Positions 23,660 to 32,901 of a stretch of 64,000 bases of DNA are shown here, piece by piece; the stretch's first letter is position 1, and the number at the start of each line of letters is the position of its first letter. Position numbers and translations under genes: made by a program. Source of the DNA: Nitrososphaerota archaeon (lineage in GTDB: Archaea > Thermoproteota > Nitrososphaeria > Nitrososphaerales > UBA183); NCBI GenBank assembly GCA_027886865.1, contig JAPCJR010000004.1, positions 1 to 64,000 of the forward strand. Reading direction: 5' to 3'. The notes beneath the pieces were generated by a model. That model was not told the DNA's origin and searched no databases. It worked only from the letters and a program-made list of their open reading frames with translations.

Positions 23660-25630
23660 TCAGATGTTTCTTGATATTTCGAACGCTTCCGCGACTACCT
23701 CACCGATCTCCCTGCGAGCGAGGTTGCAGTCTCCGACGGTCATCACCTCTCGTACCTTGCCCTGGAAGAAGGAGCAGGGCGCGTCGTTCGGCAGTCTGCC
23801 CGTGTTGAAGACGACCGTTCGTGCCCCGCTCCGGACGGATTCCTCTCCCGTGTATACGTTGTAGAGGACGACTGCATCCGTGCGTACCTCTTTCACGAAC
23901 GCGTTCGAGGTGAACACGACGTGGGCGCGGAGCGCTCTCTCATAGAGGTACGGTAGCTGGAGCGACCACTGTAGGTCCATGCCGGGCGCAGGGTCTCTTG
24001 TGACCAGCTCCACGTTCGAGCCCCGGTCAGCGAGCATCTGGGAGAGCGAGAGGCCTTCCACGAATGCCGAGTCGTCAAGTATCATCACGTCCCTGCCCAC
24101 AACGGCGCCCTGAAGGACGTCGTCCACGCTCATGGCAAGCTCGTGGCCGCGTATCGGGGCGTAGTTGTACGCCTGGACGCCATCCCTTATCGGTCCCGAT
24201 CCCGTCGCAATCATGACCGTGTCGGGCCTCTCTTCGGCGATCAGGGCATCTGCCAGCGCTGGTGATGAGATATCCCTCCTCAGCTCTATCCTGACCCCGC
24301 TTAGCTTGAGCTGGGTCTGGTACCAGTCTACCAGCAAGCCGAGGTCTCCACGCGCAGGTAGCTTCATCGCAAGGTTCACCTGTCCTCCCAGGGCGGCCGT
24401 CTTCTCGTAGAGCACCACGGTATGACCCCGCAGGGCGGTCACGCGTGCAGCCTCGAGCCCGGCAACGCCGCCACCGATGACGAGGACCTTCTTTGAGACG
24501 GGCGCCCGGGCCACGTGCTCGAGCCCTTCCTCCGATTCCCTGCCCACGAGCGGGTTGACGGTGCACTTCATCGGCAGGTTCCTCATCATGTTCCCTATGC
24601 ACTTCTGGTTGTCACCCAGGCAGGACCTGATCTGGTCGAGCAATCCGTCCCTTGTCTTGTTCGGGAGGTCGGGGTCGGCTATCAGAGCCCGGGTCATACC
24701 TATCAGGTCGGCGGTCCCGTCCTCCAGTATGGATTCGGCCATCACAGGGTCGACTATCCGGCCGGCCGCACCCACCACCACGTCTGGCAGGGCCCGCTTG
24801 AAAGCCCGGGTCGACTCGAGCTGATAACCGCGCCTCTGATACATCGGCGCGATCGCGATGTGCATCCATTGGTGTTCGAATCCCAGGTCCACGTTCAAGA
24901 AGTCGAGCTCAGCCCTTAGCGCCCTCGCGACCTCGATTTCGTCATCCAGAGAGTTCCCGCTAGGGAGCATGTCAGCTGCGTCGATCCTCATCCCCACGGC
25001 GAGCTCGCCCCTGGTCTCCTCGCGTATCCCCACCAGTATCTCCCTGAGAACCCTCACCCGGTTCTCCAGTGAGCCGCCGTACCCGTCCTGCCGTCTGTTG
25101 GTCGCCTTTGAATAGAACTCCTCAAGGAGCATCCCGTGCGTGGCGTGCAGGTCCACCCCATCGAACCCGCCTCGCTGGAGATACTTGGCGGCTGTGACAT
25201 GGTCGTCTACCAGCGATGCGATCCCGCGCTCGTCGTACTCCCGTGGCGTCACCCGTTTCATCCCCGCTGGGAGCGCAGACACGCCCCTCGTCGCGCTCCT
25301 GTTTCCTCCGGCGGCGGAGAGCTCCATGAACACCTTCGCGCCGTGCCGGTGTATGGCGCGAGAGAGCTTCGAGTAGTGCTGCACGATCCCTTCGTCGTAT
25401 CCCTTGTACGGCCACGCGTCTACAGCCCCCTCGGGAAACTCTCCCAGGTCGCGTATCGCCGTGGCCATAGAGACCTCGACGAGGCCCACGCCGCCCTTGG
25501 CCCTCCTCTCGAGGTAGCTCGTGAGCTTGTCAAAGTCGTAGAGGGTGTTGTGCGGGAGTAGCTGGAACCGGTTTTTCAGCGCGACGGGGCCCACCTGGAT
25601 GGGCTCGAAAAGCTTGTCGAACAAGTCCAT
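23660..25630 (-). CDS. NADH:flavin oxidoreductase / 2,4-dienoyl-CoA reductase family (OYE-FAD fusion)
   Basis: 656 residues. Residues 1-330 form an FMN-binding old-yellow-enzyme barrel (FEPIQVGPVALKNRFQLLPHNT; GFDGVDLHATHGMLLEEFYS; NRRQDGYGGSLENRVRVL). Residues about 335-360 should hold a 4Fe-4S cluster, and from 380 there is an FAD/NAD(P) domain (VLVIGGGVAGLEAARVTALRGH). The cluster motif C-x2-C-x3-C-x11-C reads C337-LG-D340-NQK-C344-x11-C356, so one ligand is Asp. Relatives reduce enoyl-CoA, enones or trimethylamine-type substrates; the substrate here is unknown. TATA-like GCGTTATTTAG is at about 25642-25652. Confidence 0.9.
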   Translation of the reverse strand: MDLFDKLFEPIQVGPVALKNRFQLLPHNTLYDFDKLTSYLERRAKGGVGLVEVSMATAIRDLGEFPEGAVDAWPYKGYDEGIVQHYSKLSRAIHRHGAKVFMELSAAGGNRSATRGVSALPAGMKRVTPREYDERGIASLVDDHVTAAKYLQRGGFDGVDLHATHGMLLEEFYSKATNRRQDGYGGSLENRVRVLREILVGIREETRGELAVGMRIDAADMLPSGNSLDDEIEVARALRAELDFLNVDLGFEHQWMHIAIAPMYQRRGYQLESTRAFKRALPDVVVGAAGRIVDPVMAESILEDGTADLIGMTRALIADPDLPNKTRDGLLDQIRSCLGDNQKCIGNMMRNLPMKCTVNPLVGRESEEGLEHVARAPVSKKVLVIGGGVAGLEAARVTALRGHTVVLYEKTAALGGQVNLAMKLPARGDLGLLVDWYQTQLKLSGVRIELRRDISSPALADALIAEERPDTVMIATGSGPIRDGVQAYNYAPIRGHELAMSVDDVLQGAVVGRDVMILDDSAFVEGLSLSQMLADRGSNVELVTRDPAPGMDLQWSLQLPYLYERALRAHVVFTSNAFVKEVRTDAVVLYNVYTGEESVRSGARTVVFNTGRLPNDAPCSFFQGKVREVMTVGDCNLARREIGEVVAEAFEISRNI

Positions 25631-25728
25631 TCCGGGGATTCGGCGTTAGCTAAATAACGCTTGCAGGGTGCACATTTAGCCCCGAAGCAGGACGCGCCGA
25701 TTTATTTCCCATACGACGGTTTGTTTCA

Positions 25729-25749
25729 GGTAGCATCGCGAGCGCTACC
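25729..25749 (-). terminator. hairpin containing the stop codon of the Ldh2-type gene
   Basis: GGTAGC (25729-25734), 9-base loop, GCTACC (25744-25749). The TAG stop (complement of 25745-25747) is in the stem; TGAAACAAACCG follows on the minus strand. Confidence 0.35.
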
Positions 25750-26797
25750 GTCGAGCTCTCGTTTTCGGTGGCTCCACGTTAAACCTCTTTGCGACTTTCA
25801 TGATTGGGTCCCATATCGCATCGACGATCTCGATCCCGTTGAGCTCGCGCGAGCGCTCGGCCCTTCGCTCGGGGTCACCTGGAATGAGGACCTCGTCGTA
25901 GCCCTTCGCCGGCTTGCTGCCTCGCATCTTTCTGATGAGATTGTCGACGTTCCCTCTGAAGCCCCTCAGGGATGTGAAGTGCTCCACGCTAATCGCCTGC
26001 ATGAAAGTCCCGTTGATTCCCTCGAACTCATCAGCGACGCCCTCGCCCGTCAGGGCCCCGCCCAGGGCCTCCACGACCAGGTTGAGCATGTAGCCCCTCG
26101 CGCCGAACGTCTGTACCACACCGCCGTCGTCGAGCACTGCGGGGTCGGTCGACTGGTCCCCGTTCTTGTCGAGCACCCAACCCGGCGGCAGGCTCATCCC
26201 CTTGGCCCTCATCACGTTGATCTTGCCTCTCGATGAGATTGATGTGGCAAAATCCGCGTTTATGGGGTCCTCCTCCCCAGCCGGGATCCCGAAACTCATC
26301 GGGTTCGTTCCCAGGAGTCTGTCCATTCCCTGCCACGGAGCGACGTCCGGACCAGACTTGGCGAAAGCCAACCCGATCATGCCCTTCTTTGTGGCGAGCT
26401 CAGTGTAGTCGGCGAGCCTTCCGACGTGATTGGTGTGGTGCGTGACAACGGTGCCCACCCCGTGCTTCCGCGCTTTCCTTATCGCGAGTTCCATCGCCAT
26501 GATGGCGGTCGGTTGGCCGAAGCCCCATCCCCCGTCAACGACCCCGGTCGACGCCGTCTCCTTCGCGACCCTCGGCCGCCCTCCTGGCTTCAGACGTCCC
26601 GCGTCGATGAAGTCGACGTACGAGGGTATGCGAATCACACCGTGCGAATCGACCCCACAAAGATTCGACCTGACGAGGAGCTCCGCGACCGTGTCGGCTA
26701 CATCTGTCGGAGCCCCGGTCGCGGCGAAGACCCTGCTCGTGAACTTCCGAAGAACTTCCGCGTCGACCGTGTGCACGCAACGGGTTACTAGGACCAT
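25745..26797 (-). CDS. malate/L-lactate dehydrogenase family (Ldh2/ComC type)
   Basis: 350 residues. NAD(P)-dependent 2-hydroxyacid dehydrogenase of the non-Rossmann LDH2 fold. Family blocks are CGVDSHGVIRIPSYV with the catalytic His, VVTHHTNHVGRLADYTELA, IGLAFAKSGPDVAPWQG, LGTNPMSFGIPAG and GAQGYML-like ARGYMLNLVVEALGGALTG. Possible substrates are malate, sulfolactate or ureidoglycolate; not decidable here. The start (ATG at 26795-26797) is only about 15 bases from an A/T-rich CTTATTATT, so an internal GTG at residue 8 is possible. Confidence 0.88.
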   Translation of the reverse strand: MVLVTRCVHTVDAEVLRKFTSRVFAATGAPTDVADTVAELLVRSNLCGVDSHGVIRIPSYVDFIDAGRLKPGGRPRVAKETASTGVVDGGWGFGQPTAIMAMELAIRKARKHGVGTVVTHHTNHVGRLADYTELATKKGMIGLAFAKSGPDVAPWQGMDRLLGTNPMSFGIPAGEEDPINADFATSISSRGKINVMRAKGMSLPPGWVLDKNGDQSTDPAVLDDGGVVQTFGARGYMLNLVVEALGGALTGEGVADEFEGINGTFMQAISVEHFTSLRGFRGNVDNLIRKMRGSKPAKGYDEVLIPGDPERRAERSRELNGIEIVDAIWDPIMKVAKRFNVEPPKTRARR

Positions 26798-26914
26798 GCA
26801 ATAATAAGATTAGCAGGGTGGTGGAGGGCTGGAATCATCGCCAAGGTCCTAAAGCCCGAGTAGGTCAGTGATTTCCTCCTGAGTTTAGCGTTGGCGAATG
26901 GGCTTCGAGACCTT

Positions 26915-26923
26915 GCTTATACG
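26915..26923 (+). promoter_or_regulatory. TATA box of Ser/Thr-rich surface protein gene
   Basis: GCTTATACG ends 22 bases before ATG 26946, as for a leaderless transcript. Confidence 0.5.
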
Positions 26924-26945
26924 AAACTGGTCCCCCTCAGAATGC

Positions 26946-28016
26946 ATGCTACAAACAGCATTTTGGAGGAAGATTGTCTGGCCTGTTCTTGCGGCCGCGC
27001 TGCTGACGGGAGCTTTGGTGTTCACCGGATGGACTCTTGCGGGGGCACAACCCGAGGGCATATCGTTAGACTCTTCGGCAGTCAGCAGCTCGGGGAACAC
27101 GCTTAGCACCATCAATCTGACCGTTAAGGCGAACGACGTCGTGGTGGTGGACGTCAACCTCTCGCCGCAGAGCGTCGCAGCCCGGAGCTGTCCGTCGACG
27201 CCCGTCTTTCCGACGTGCATAGTCAGGGCGGTCGTCAGCGGCGTCTCGTCACCGGGGATGACTTTTCAGCAGAGGTTCGCGTGGCTGCACACGAACCCCG
27301 ACGCGACCTGGATGTGGAGGTACTGGGCGGTTGCATCGGCGACTGGCACAGCGGCCATAACGGTCTCGGTAAACAGCAGCGCGACATGGACCGTCATAGG
27401 CTACTCGATCAGCGGGGCGAACACCACGAGCCCCTGGGACGCCGGGCTCTCGTCCTCTTCCTACAGATACTCCCCCACGGTATGGAACTTCAACGACTGC
27501 AACCAGCAGGACGGTTGCTTCGTGGGATACTCCACGACAGGAACCAGTGACATGATCCTGGCGGAGATAGGCTCTGAAGGAAACCCATCGGCGACGGCAC
27601 CTCCGGGACTTACCCTCATCAACCAAGTCGTCGGAAACGGCTACTTGACCGGGGCGGCGGCCTACGAGATAGTGTCCTCTCCCCAGTCGCATGCCGAGAT
27701 AGGCAGCTGGGGCCTGAGCACAGGAGAGTCTGCTCTCTGGACCGCTGACGCTGTAGTTGCAGCGACGGTTGCCTCCTCCACCAGCACGACCACGACAACG
27801 TCGACATCCTCTTCAAGTTCGACGTCCTTCACCTCCAGCTCATCCTCGTCCAACTCTTCTTCATCCAGCTCATCTTCGACCTCGTCATCATCAACCACCT
27901 CAAGCACCTCGACCTCCATGATGACGTCGACGAGCGAGACATTGGTGACTTCTACCTGCACCGTGATCTTCACCGTGTCAGACGGCAACGTGACCGGCTG
28001 GTCGGGAGTCTGCTAG
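26946..28016 (+). CDS. secreted protein with Ser/Thr-rich C-terminal stalk
   Basis: 356 residues. Residues about 8-35 are a signal peptide or membrane anchor (VWPVLAAALLTGALVFTGWTLAGA). The middle part (about 40-265) is a beta-rich extracellular domain with motifs such as NDVVVVDVNL and ITVSVNSSATWTVIGYSISGA. Residues about 270-330 are nearly pure Ser/Thr, a probable O-glycosylated stalk, followed by a short tail with Cys residues (TSTCTVIFTV...SGVC). No recognised enzyme domain. The ATG at 26946 fits the TATA position. T5 follows shortly after the stop. Confidence 0.65.
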   Translation: MLQTAFWRKIVWPVLAAALLTGALVFTGWTLAGAQPEGISLDSSAVSSSGNTLSTINLTVKANDVVVVDVNLSPQSVAARSCPSTPVFPTCIVRAVVSGVSSPGMTFQQRFAWLHTNPDATWMWRYWAVASATGTAAITVSVNSSATWTVIGYSISGANTTSPWDAGLSSSSYRYSPTVWNFNDCNQQDGCFVGYSTTGTSDMILAEIGSEGNPSATAPPGLTLINQVVGNGYLTGAAAYEIVSSPQSHAEIGSWGLSTGESALWTADAVVAATVASSTSTTTTTSTSSSSSTSFTSSSSSSNSSSSSSSSTSSSSTTSSTSTSMMTSTSETLVTSTCTVIFTVSDGNVTGWSGVC

Positions 28017-28125
28017 TGGCTTTTTGACTTCGACCATGCCTGTGTCTAAACCAATTCACAGAGACACGAACTGTTCTTGAGCCGCACCCTTCTAAGCGCC
28101 ATGACCGAAATGCAGTCCATCTGCA

Positions 28126-28851
28126 ATGGAGAGCCTGGCGACGACGGAGGTTAGGGGACTTTCTAAGCTGCTGAACCTAGCGGACTCGCCGCTGATGGCG
28201 ATACTTCCTCACAACAACGATGAATACGCCAGCGCGGCGTACGAGGGCGGCGCCGACGCGATCGTGATCGGGATCGACAAGACAGAATCCATGTTCCCAG
28301 GACTTTTCGGCAGTTTCGACCTTCAGGAGGACTCGATAAACGAGATACTTTCGACCTCGTCCATCCCGGTGGGGATATCGATAGGCGACTCGAGGCCACT
28401 CACCCCCGAGAGCTGGGAGAGGATAGCGACCAAGCCCTTCAGCTTCGTCAACATGTACGCTCATCACATGCCGCCGTTCGTGCTCGAAGACCGCAGGATG
28501 GAGAAGCTCGTGACCATCGGTGCGGGGTACATGGTGGAACAGATCAAGAGCATGTCCGAGATGGACCAGGTCGTAGCCCTGGAGGCGGCGATCGTGTCTT
28601 CGCAGGGAAGGACCCAGGTCTTCAGCGTGCTCGACCTATCTACGCTGCGGATGATATCCAAGCTCTCGACAAAGCCCGTCATACTCAGGGCGCAGAAGAG
28701 GCTGGAACTCGGCGACATCAGAAGCCTCTCTGATGCGGGCCTGAAGGGCATCACCCTCGACCCTTCCGCGCTGGAACCCGGGGTTGAAGCATATAGGGAT
28801 GCGATTACCACCTATAGGTCGAGAGCGACGAGAACTGCCCAGCCGATCTAA
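28126..28851 (+). CDS. TIM-barrel-like protein of unknown function in sugar-nucleotide cluster
   Basis: 241 residues. Alternating strands and helices with phosphate-binding-like turns (YEGGADAIVIGID; SSIPVGISIGD; AGLKGITLDPSALE) suggest a TIM barrel such as a phosphosugar epimerase or aldolase relative, but I cannot name a family. It starts a run of genes for sugar-phosphate and nucleotide-sugar metabolism, and its 3' end overlaps the next gene by about 50 bases, so it probably acts in the same pathway (inference). Confidence 0.65.
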   Translation: MESLATTEVRGLSKLLNLADSPLMAILPHNNDEYASAAYEGGADAIVIGIDKTESMFPGLFGSFDLQEDSINEILSTSSIPVGISIGDSRPLTPESWERIATKPFSFVNMYAHHMPPFVLEDRRMEKLVTIGAGYMVEQIKSMSEMDQVVALEAAIVSSQGRTQVFSVLDLSTLRMISKLSTKPVILRAQKRLELGDIRSLSDAGLKGITLDPSALEPGVEAYRDAITTYRSRATRTAQPI

Positions 28852-29560
28852 CAGCATCAAAGCGGTCATCCTTGCGGGAGGCCTCGGTACGAGGCTCAGG
28901 CCCTATACCCTGTTCGCCCCCAAACCCATGCTCCCGGTGGGGCACATGCCCATCCTGGAACGCATCATGGCATGGCTGAAGGCGAACGATATCGGGGAGG
29001 TCGTGATAGCCACGGGATATCTCGGGCACATGATAGAGGATTATTTCAAAGACGGGAGAGATTTCGGCCTCAGCGTCGAGTACGCCAGCTCCAGGAAACC
29101 TCTAGGCATCGCGGGCCAACTCCGGAGCGCCGAGGGAAAGCTGGGGTCCCGGTTCGTCTGCCTGTACGGGGATGCGATACTCGACTTCGACCTGAGGAAG
29201 CTGATAGCGTTCCATGAGAAGAAGTCGGCCCTGCTGACGATGGCCCTGATGTCGCACAGCATCCAGGAGAAGTACGGCGTCATCGAGCTCGAGGGAGACG
29301 GCAGGATTGCGCGATGGAAGGAGAAACCCGTCGTCGAGACCGACATCAACGTCGGATGCTACGTGATGGAGAAAAGGTACCTGAGGTACATCCCGGGCGC
29401 CTCCGTCTACGGGATGAAGGAGGCCTTCGAGGACGCCATGGCCAAGCACGAGCCCCTCTACGGCCTCAAGGTGAAGGGAACCTTCCGCGACATCGGCGAC
29501 AAACGAGCGTACCACGAAGCGAATGAATACTATTCCAAGGAAGACGGGAAGGTCCCTTAG
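28799..29560 (+). CDS. sugar-phosphate nucleotidyltransferase (NDP-sugar pyrophosphorylase)
   Basis: About 253 residues. The nucleotidyltransferase signature KAVILAGGLGTRLRPYTLFAPKPMLPVG is near residue 20, with FVCLYGDAILDFD carrying the metal-binding Asp and GCYVMEKRYLRYI further on. It transfers a nucleotidyl group to a sugar-1-phosphate; no C-terminal beta-helix, so it is the short form (glucose- or mannose-1-phosphate type). No ATG, GTG or TTG lies between the upstream stop and the signature, so it must start inside the previous gene; ATG 28799 is the best candidate. Confidence 0.88.
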   Translation: MRLPPIGRERRELPSRSNSIKAVILAGGLGTRLRPYTLFAPKPMLPVGHMPILERIMAWLKANDIGEVVIATGYLGHMIEDYFKDGRDFGLSVEYASSRKPLGIAGQLRSAEGKLGSRFVCLYGDAILDFDLRKLIAFHEKKSALLTMALMSHSIQEKYGVIELEGDGRIARWKEKPVVETDINVGCYVMEKRYLRYIPGASVYGMKEAFEDAMAKHEPLYGLKVKGTFRDIGDKRAYHEANEYYSKEDGKVP

Positions 29561-29565
29561 GGAGC

Positions 29566-30738
29566 GTGCCCGCCCTGGAAGTCGCGCTCTTCGAGGACGA
29601 CGCTTGGTCTGATTTCGCGCCGTTGTCCTCCACGCGCCACGTCGCTCAGCAGCTGCTTGGGACGGCGCCCATCTTCGAGCACGTGGCGAAGCAGACGGGA
29701 ACCGACGACCTGCAGCTGCTGGGGCGGAAGCACCTCAAAGAGGTCGTCCAGCTCAGGACGAAACTCAAGTACAATGACGCCAAGGGACCGCTCCTCCTGA
29801 TCAACGCCAGGGTCAACCCCCTGACAGGTTTGAAGAGATGGGTCAGCCTTGCGAGCGGCTCCGCCGTGATGGACAGGGGCGACGTGGTGGTGGCCGCAAT
29901 CCGATCGCCCGACCTGGAGAAGGTGGTGACGGCCGATGGCACCCTCTCCAGGGCGAGGTTGGGCGCCCTCGCGAAGGGCTTCGAGAGGATCGAGTCTTCG
30001 GCCCCGTTGCTGTTCGGCTACCCGTGGGACCTGCTTGAGGCGAACGGAGAAGCGATATCCGCCGCAGCCAAGGGTGCCCCGAAGAAACTCGCACTGAGCA
30101 CGGACGCAGAGGTTGAGAAGTTCGTCTCCTTCGACGTGCGAGGAGGTCCAGTCATCGTGGAGGGCGGGGCGAGGATCGAGGCTTTCTCGCGCATATCGGG
30201 CCCCTGCTACATCGGACGGGGAGCCACCGTGCTTTCGGCCCTCGTCCGTGGAGGGACCACGCTGGGGGAAGGGTCAAAGGTCGGCGGAGAGGTGGCCAAC
30301 TCCATCATCTATCGCCGCTCGAACAAGGCCCACTTCGGCTACCTGGGTCACTCGATCGTGGGCGAGTGGGTCAACATCGGCGCGGGCGCGGTCACGAGCG
30401 ACCTGAAGAACACCTACGGGAGCGTGAAGGTGATGAGGGGACGCGAGAAGGTCGATACGGGCCTTGTCAAGTTGGGGACGATGGTCGGCGACATGGCCAA
30501 GATATCCATCGGCTCCATGATCTACGGGGGAAGGACGCTGGGGGTCGCCGCATGGTGCGCAGGAGTGGTCGACACGGACGTCCCAGATTTCACGAATTAC
30601 AAGGGAGGGGACACGGCCCCGACGAGGCTGAAGCTCGAGCCGCTGCTGCGCGCACAAGAGAGGATGATGGCACGGCGGGACGAGGTCCTGACGGCCCAAG
30701 AAAGGAAAGCCATCGAGCGCCTCTATTCTTCCGGATGA
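29566..30738 (+). CDS. GlmU-like sugar nucleotidyltransferase with left-handed beta-helix
   Basis: 390 residues, start GTG 29566 (TTAGGGAGC just before it may be a ribosome site). Residues 1-150 match the NTP_transf_4 type (VALFEDDAWSDFAPLSSTRHV), a degenerate nucleotidyltransferase domain. Residues about 185-345 are a hexapeptide beta-helix (GPVIVEGGARIEAF; GPCYIGRGATVLSAL; HSIVGEWVNIGAGAVTSDLK), as in acyltransferases. It may activate or acylate an amino sugar. Five bases separate it from the preceding pyrophosphorylase gene, so they are cotranscribed. Confidence 0.8.
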   Translation: MPALEVALFEDDAWSDFAPLSSTRHVAQQLLGTAPIFEHVAKQTGTDDLQLLGRKHLKEVVQLRTKLKYNDAKGPLLLINARVNPLTGLKRWVSLASGSAVMDRGDVVVAAIRSPDLEKVVTADGTLSRARLGALAKGFERIESSAPLLFGYPWDLLEANGEAISAAAKGAPKKLALSTDAEVEKFVSFDVRGGPVIVEGGARIEAFSRISGPCYIGRGATVLSALVRGGTTLGEGSKVGGEVANSIIYRRSNKAHFGYLGHSIVGEWVNIGAGAVTSDLKNTYGSVKVMRGREKVDTGLVKLGTMVGDMAKISIGSMIYGGRTLGVAAWCAGVVDTDVPDFTNYKGGDTAPTRLKLEPLLRAQERMMARRDEVLTAQERKAIERLYSSG

Positions 30739-30828
30739 TCGCGTCTCAGCCGTAGCGGTCTCTTTGGGTACTGGATGTTTAAAAGGAGGAATATCCTGCG
30801 AAGAGGGCATAAAGAAAAGACAGTTACC

Positions 30829-31863
30829 ATGATGGCTGAAGAGAAACTTTTGCGCGATAACCTCGCAAAATCTGACCCGAAGAAAGTTTACGAACTTTTC
30901 GAGAGCTGGCCGGCGAGGGCCGAGGAGACACTGAAGAAGAGCCCAGAGATTACTCCGAAGAAGTATGAACGGGTCGTCTACCTTGCAGTCGGCGGTTCCG
31001 CCACCGGCGGCGATATCATCTCCGACTGGTTCCTGTCGTCTGGCGGAGTGGAAGTCTCCGTCTTCAGGGGGAGCCTGCCCAAGCTGAAGCTGGATAACAC
31101 CTTGGTGATCATCTGCAGCACATCGGGGGACACGGTGGAGACCTTGAGGATGGCCGAGGTGGTCCGCAGACAAAACTCGGACGTCGTCACGATCTCACAC
31201 AATGGCAAGCTGAGAGAGATGGCGGAGCGGGAGGGGATCGCTCACGTAGAGATAGACCTCGCCAAGGCCCCGCGCTTCAGCCTGCCCTACAGCCTCTTCG
31301 CCTCGATCACGGTCCTGAGGAGCGCGGGGCTCCTGGAGGGGATCGAGTGGGAGCTGGACGACACCATCTCCACGCTCAAGAAGGCGTGCAGCTCCATCGG
31401 GAGTTCCAGTCCCTTCTCGGACAACCCGTCGAAGCAGGTCGCCCAGGCGATCGGGACGAAGGAGCCTTGCATCTACGCCTCCTCGGTGACAAAGAGCGTC
31501 GCGCGCCGTTTCAAGAACAGCCTGAACGAGAACGCCAAGATGCACGCGGAGTTCGACTCCGCGCCCGACATATTCCACAACGAGGTGGAGGGGTGGAAGG
31601 GCGACAACTCGCGACATCAGGCGATACTGCTGAGAAGAGGAAAGGAGCCGGCGTTCGAATCGAGGGCGCTGGACGCTTTCACCGCCCTTCTCGCCTCCCG
31701 GAAAGCCGGGGTGAGCAGGGTCGACGCGACCGGCGAGGGTAACCTTTCCCAGCTGATGAGCCTGTGCTACACGCTGGACTTCGCCTCATATTATACGGCA
31801 ATCCTCAACGGTGTCGAACCGTTCGAGATAGCCTTGATCGACGAACTGAAGAAGTCTAGGTGA
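30829..31863 (+). CDS. bifunctional phosphoglucose/phosphomannose isomerase
   Basis: About 344 residues. Two SIS domains: VVYLAVGGSATGGDIISDWF (sugar-phosphate loop) and VIICSTSGDTVETL, then EFDSAPDIFHNEVEGW with the family-specific catalytic Glu and the C-terminal His block NSRHQAILL. It converts fructose-6-P to glucose-6-P or mannose-6-P, the entry to nucleotide-sugar synthesis. A TATA-like TTTAAAAGG at 30777-30785 sets the start at ATG 30829 or 30832 and excludes the longer frame from 30775. Confidence 0.9.
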   Translation: MMAEEKLLRDNLAKSDPKKVYELFESWPARAEETLKKSPEITPKKYERVVYLAVGGSATGGDIISDWFLSSGGVEVSVFRGSLPKLKLDNTLVIICSTSGDTVETLRMAEVVRRQNSDVVTISHNGKLREMAEREGIAHVEIDLAKAPRFSLPYSLFASITVLRSAGLLEGIEWELDDTISTLKKACSSIGSSSPFSDNPSKQVAQAIGTKEPCIYASSVTKSVARRFKNSLNENAKMHAEFDSAPDIFHNEVEGWKGDNSRHQAILLRRGKEPAFESRALDAFTALLASRKAGVSRVDATGEGNLSQLMSLCYTLDFASYYTAILNGVEPFEIALIDELKKSR

Positions 31864-32887
31864 CACCGACCAGCTGCGCGAGCTCCTTCCTGCTCGCGGC
31901 GCCGAGCTGCGCGGCGGCGGTCTCGGGAGAGATCTCGCTCACAAATACCCCGGTGCCGAGCTCCAGCCCGGCCCAGCTCGAAGCCCTCGGGTACACTTCT
32001 ATGTGCCAGTGGATCTGTTTGGTGGTCTTCTTCTCGGACGAGCTGTGGATGACCAGGTTGAAGCCAACGTTGGGCAGGACCTTCGACAGGCCCCCGAGGG
32101 TGCTGCGCAGCATCAGCGCCAGGTCCATGAGCTCCTTCTGCGAAAGCTTCAGCAAGCTCGTCTGGTGCCTCTTCGGGTAGATCCAGAACTCATACGAATG
32201 CGACGAGGCCCAGGGCGCGAACGCGATGTAGAACTCGGTCGAGATTATCTGCCGCGGCCCTCCGCTCTCCGACGCTACTATCTGGCACATCGGGCAGACG
32301 CCCAGCTCGTTGAGCGAGTTCTGGACTGTCACGGCCTCCATCTCGATGTTCGGCGGAAGTCGCGGGATAGTGATTATCTGAAGGTGGGGGTGCTCGATCG
32401 TCTCGCCCGAACCCTTTCCGTGGTTGATGAAAGTGACGACATAGCTGACGCCCCGCTGCGCGTAGAGCCACCTCACCTTGTCCTGGACGGTGGCGAGGAC
32501 GTTCGTCCACTGGTCGATATCGATGCGCGCGAACGGCTCGTCGTGCTTCGGCGTGGCGACCACCACATAGTGGTACCCTATCGCCGGTTCGCTATAATGA
32601 GGGTACTCGCCGTACGAGGCTGGGGCATTCGGGGTGACTATGGGATACTTGTTGGGAAACGCCCGGACGACCCAACCGGTGACCAGCTCTCCCTCCTCGT
32701 CCGTCTGCTTGACCAGTGTCTCGCCCATCTTGACGAGCACCAGGTCCGCGGGCGGGGTCATCGATTCGTTGCCGGGACAGAATGGACACTTGCCGTGGTC
32801 GAGGTGTTTGCCAGGAATCCGCGAACTCCTCTCTCCCGTCACGATTGAAAGTTTCTCGGTGAAGTAATCCTTTCGAATCTCGACCAT
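31856..32887 (-). CDS. galT: galactose-1-phosphate uridylyltransferase
   Basis: 343 residues. HIT-superfamily enzyme that exchanges UMP between UDP-glucose and galactose-1-P. The zinc pair GKCPFCPGNE is near residue 35, the nucleophile motif EHPHLQII around 170 (variant of HPHGQ), CPMC near 195, and the C-terminal IHWHIEVYPR supplies remaining ligands. The start ATG at 32885-32887 is set by a TATA box GATATATC (32914-32921). It overlaps the isomerase gene by 8 bases in convergent orientation. Confidence 0.9.
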   Translation of the reverse strand: MVEIRKDYFTEKLSIVTGERSSRIPGKHLDHGKCPFCPGNESMTPPADLVLVKMGETLVKQTDEEGELVTGWVVRAFPNKYPIVTPNAPASYGEYPHYSEPAIGYHYVVVATPKHDEPFARIDIDQWTNVLATVQDKVRWLYAQRGVSYVVTFINHGKGSGETIEHPHLQIITIPRLPPNIEMEAVTVQNSLNELGVCPMCQIVASESGGPRQIISTEFYIAFAPWASSHSYEFWIYPKRHQTSLLKLSQKELMDLALMLRSTLGGLSKVLPNVGFNLVIHSSSEKKTTKQIHWHIEVYPRASSWAGLELGTGVFVSEISPETAAAQLGAASRKELAQLVGVT

Positions 32888-32901
32888 TGATGGCTGTCGG
32901 C

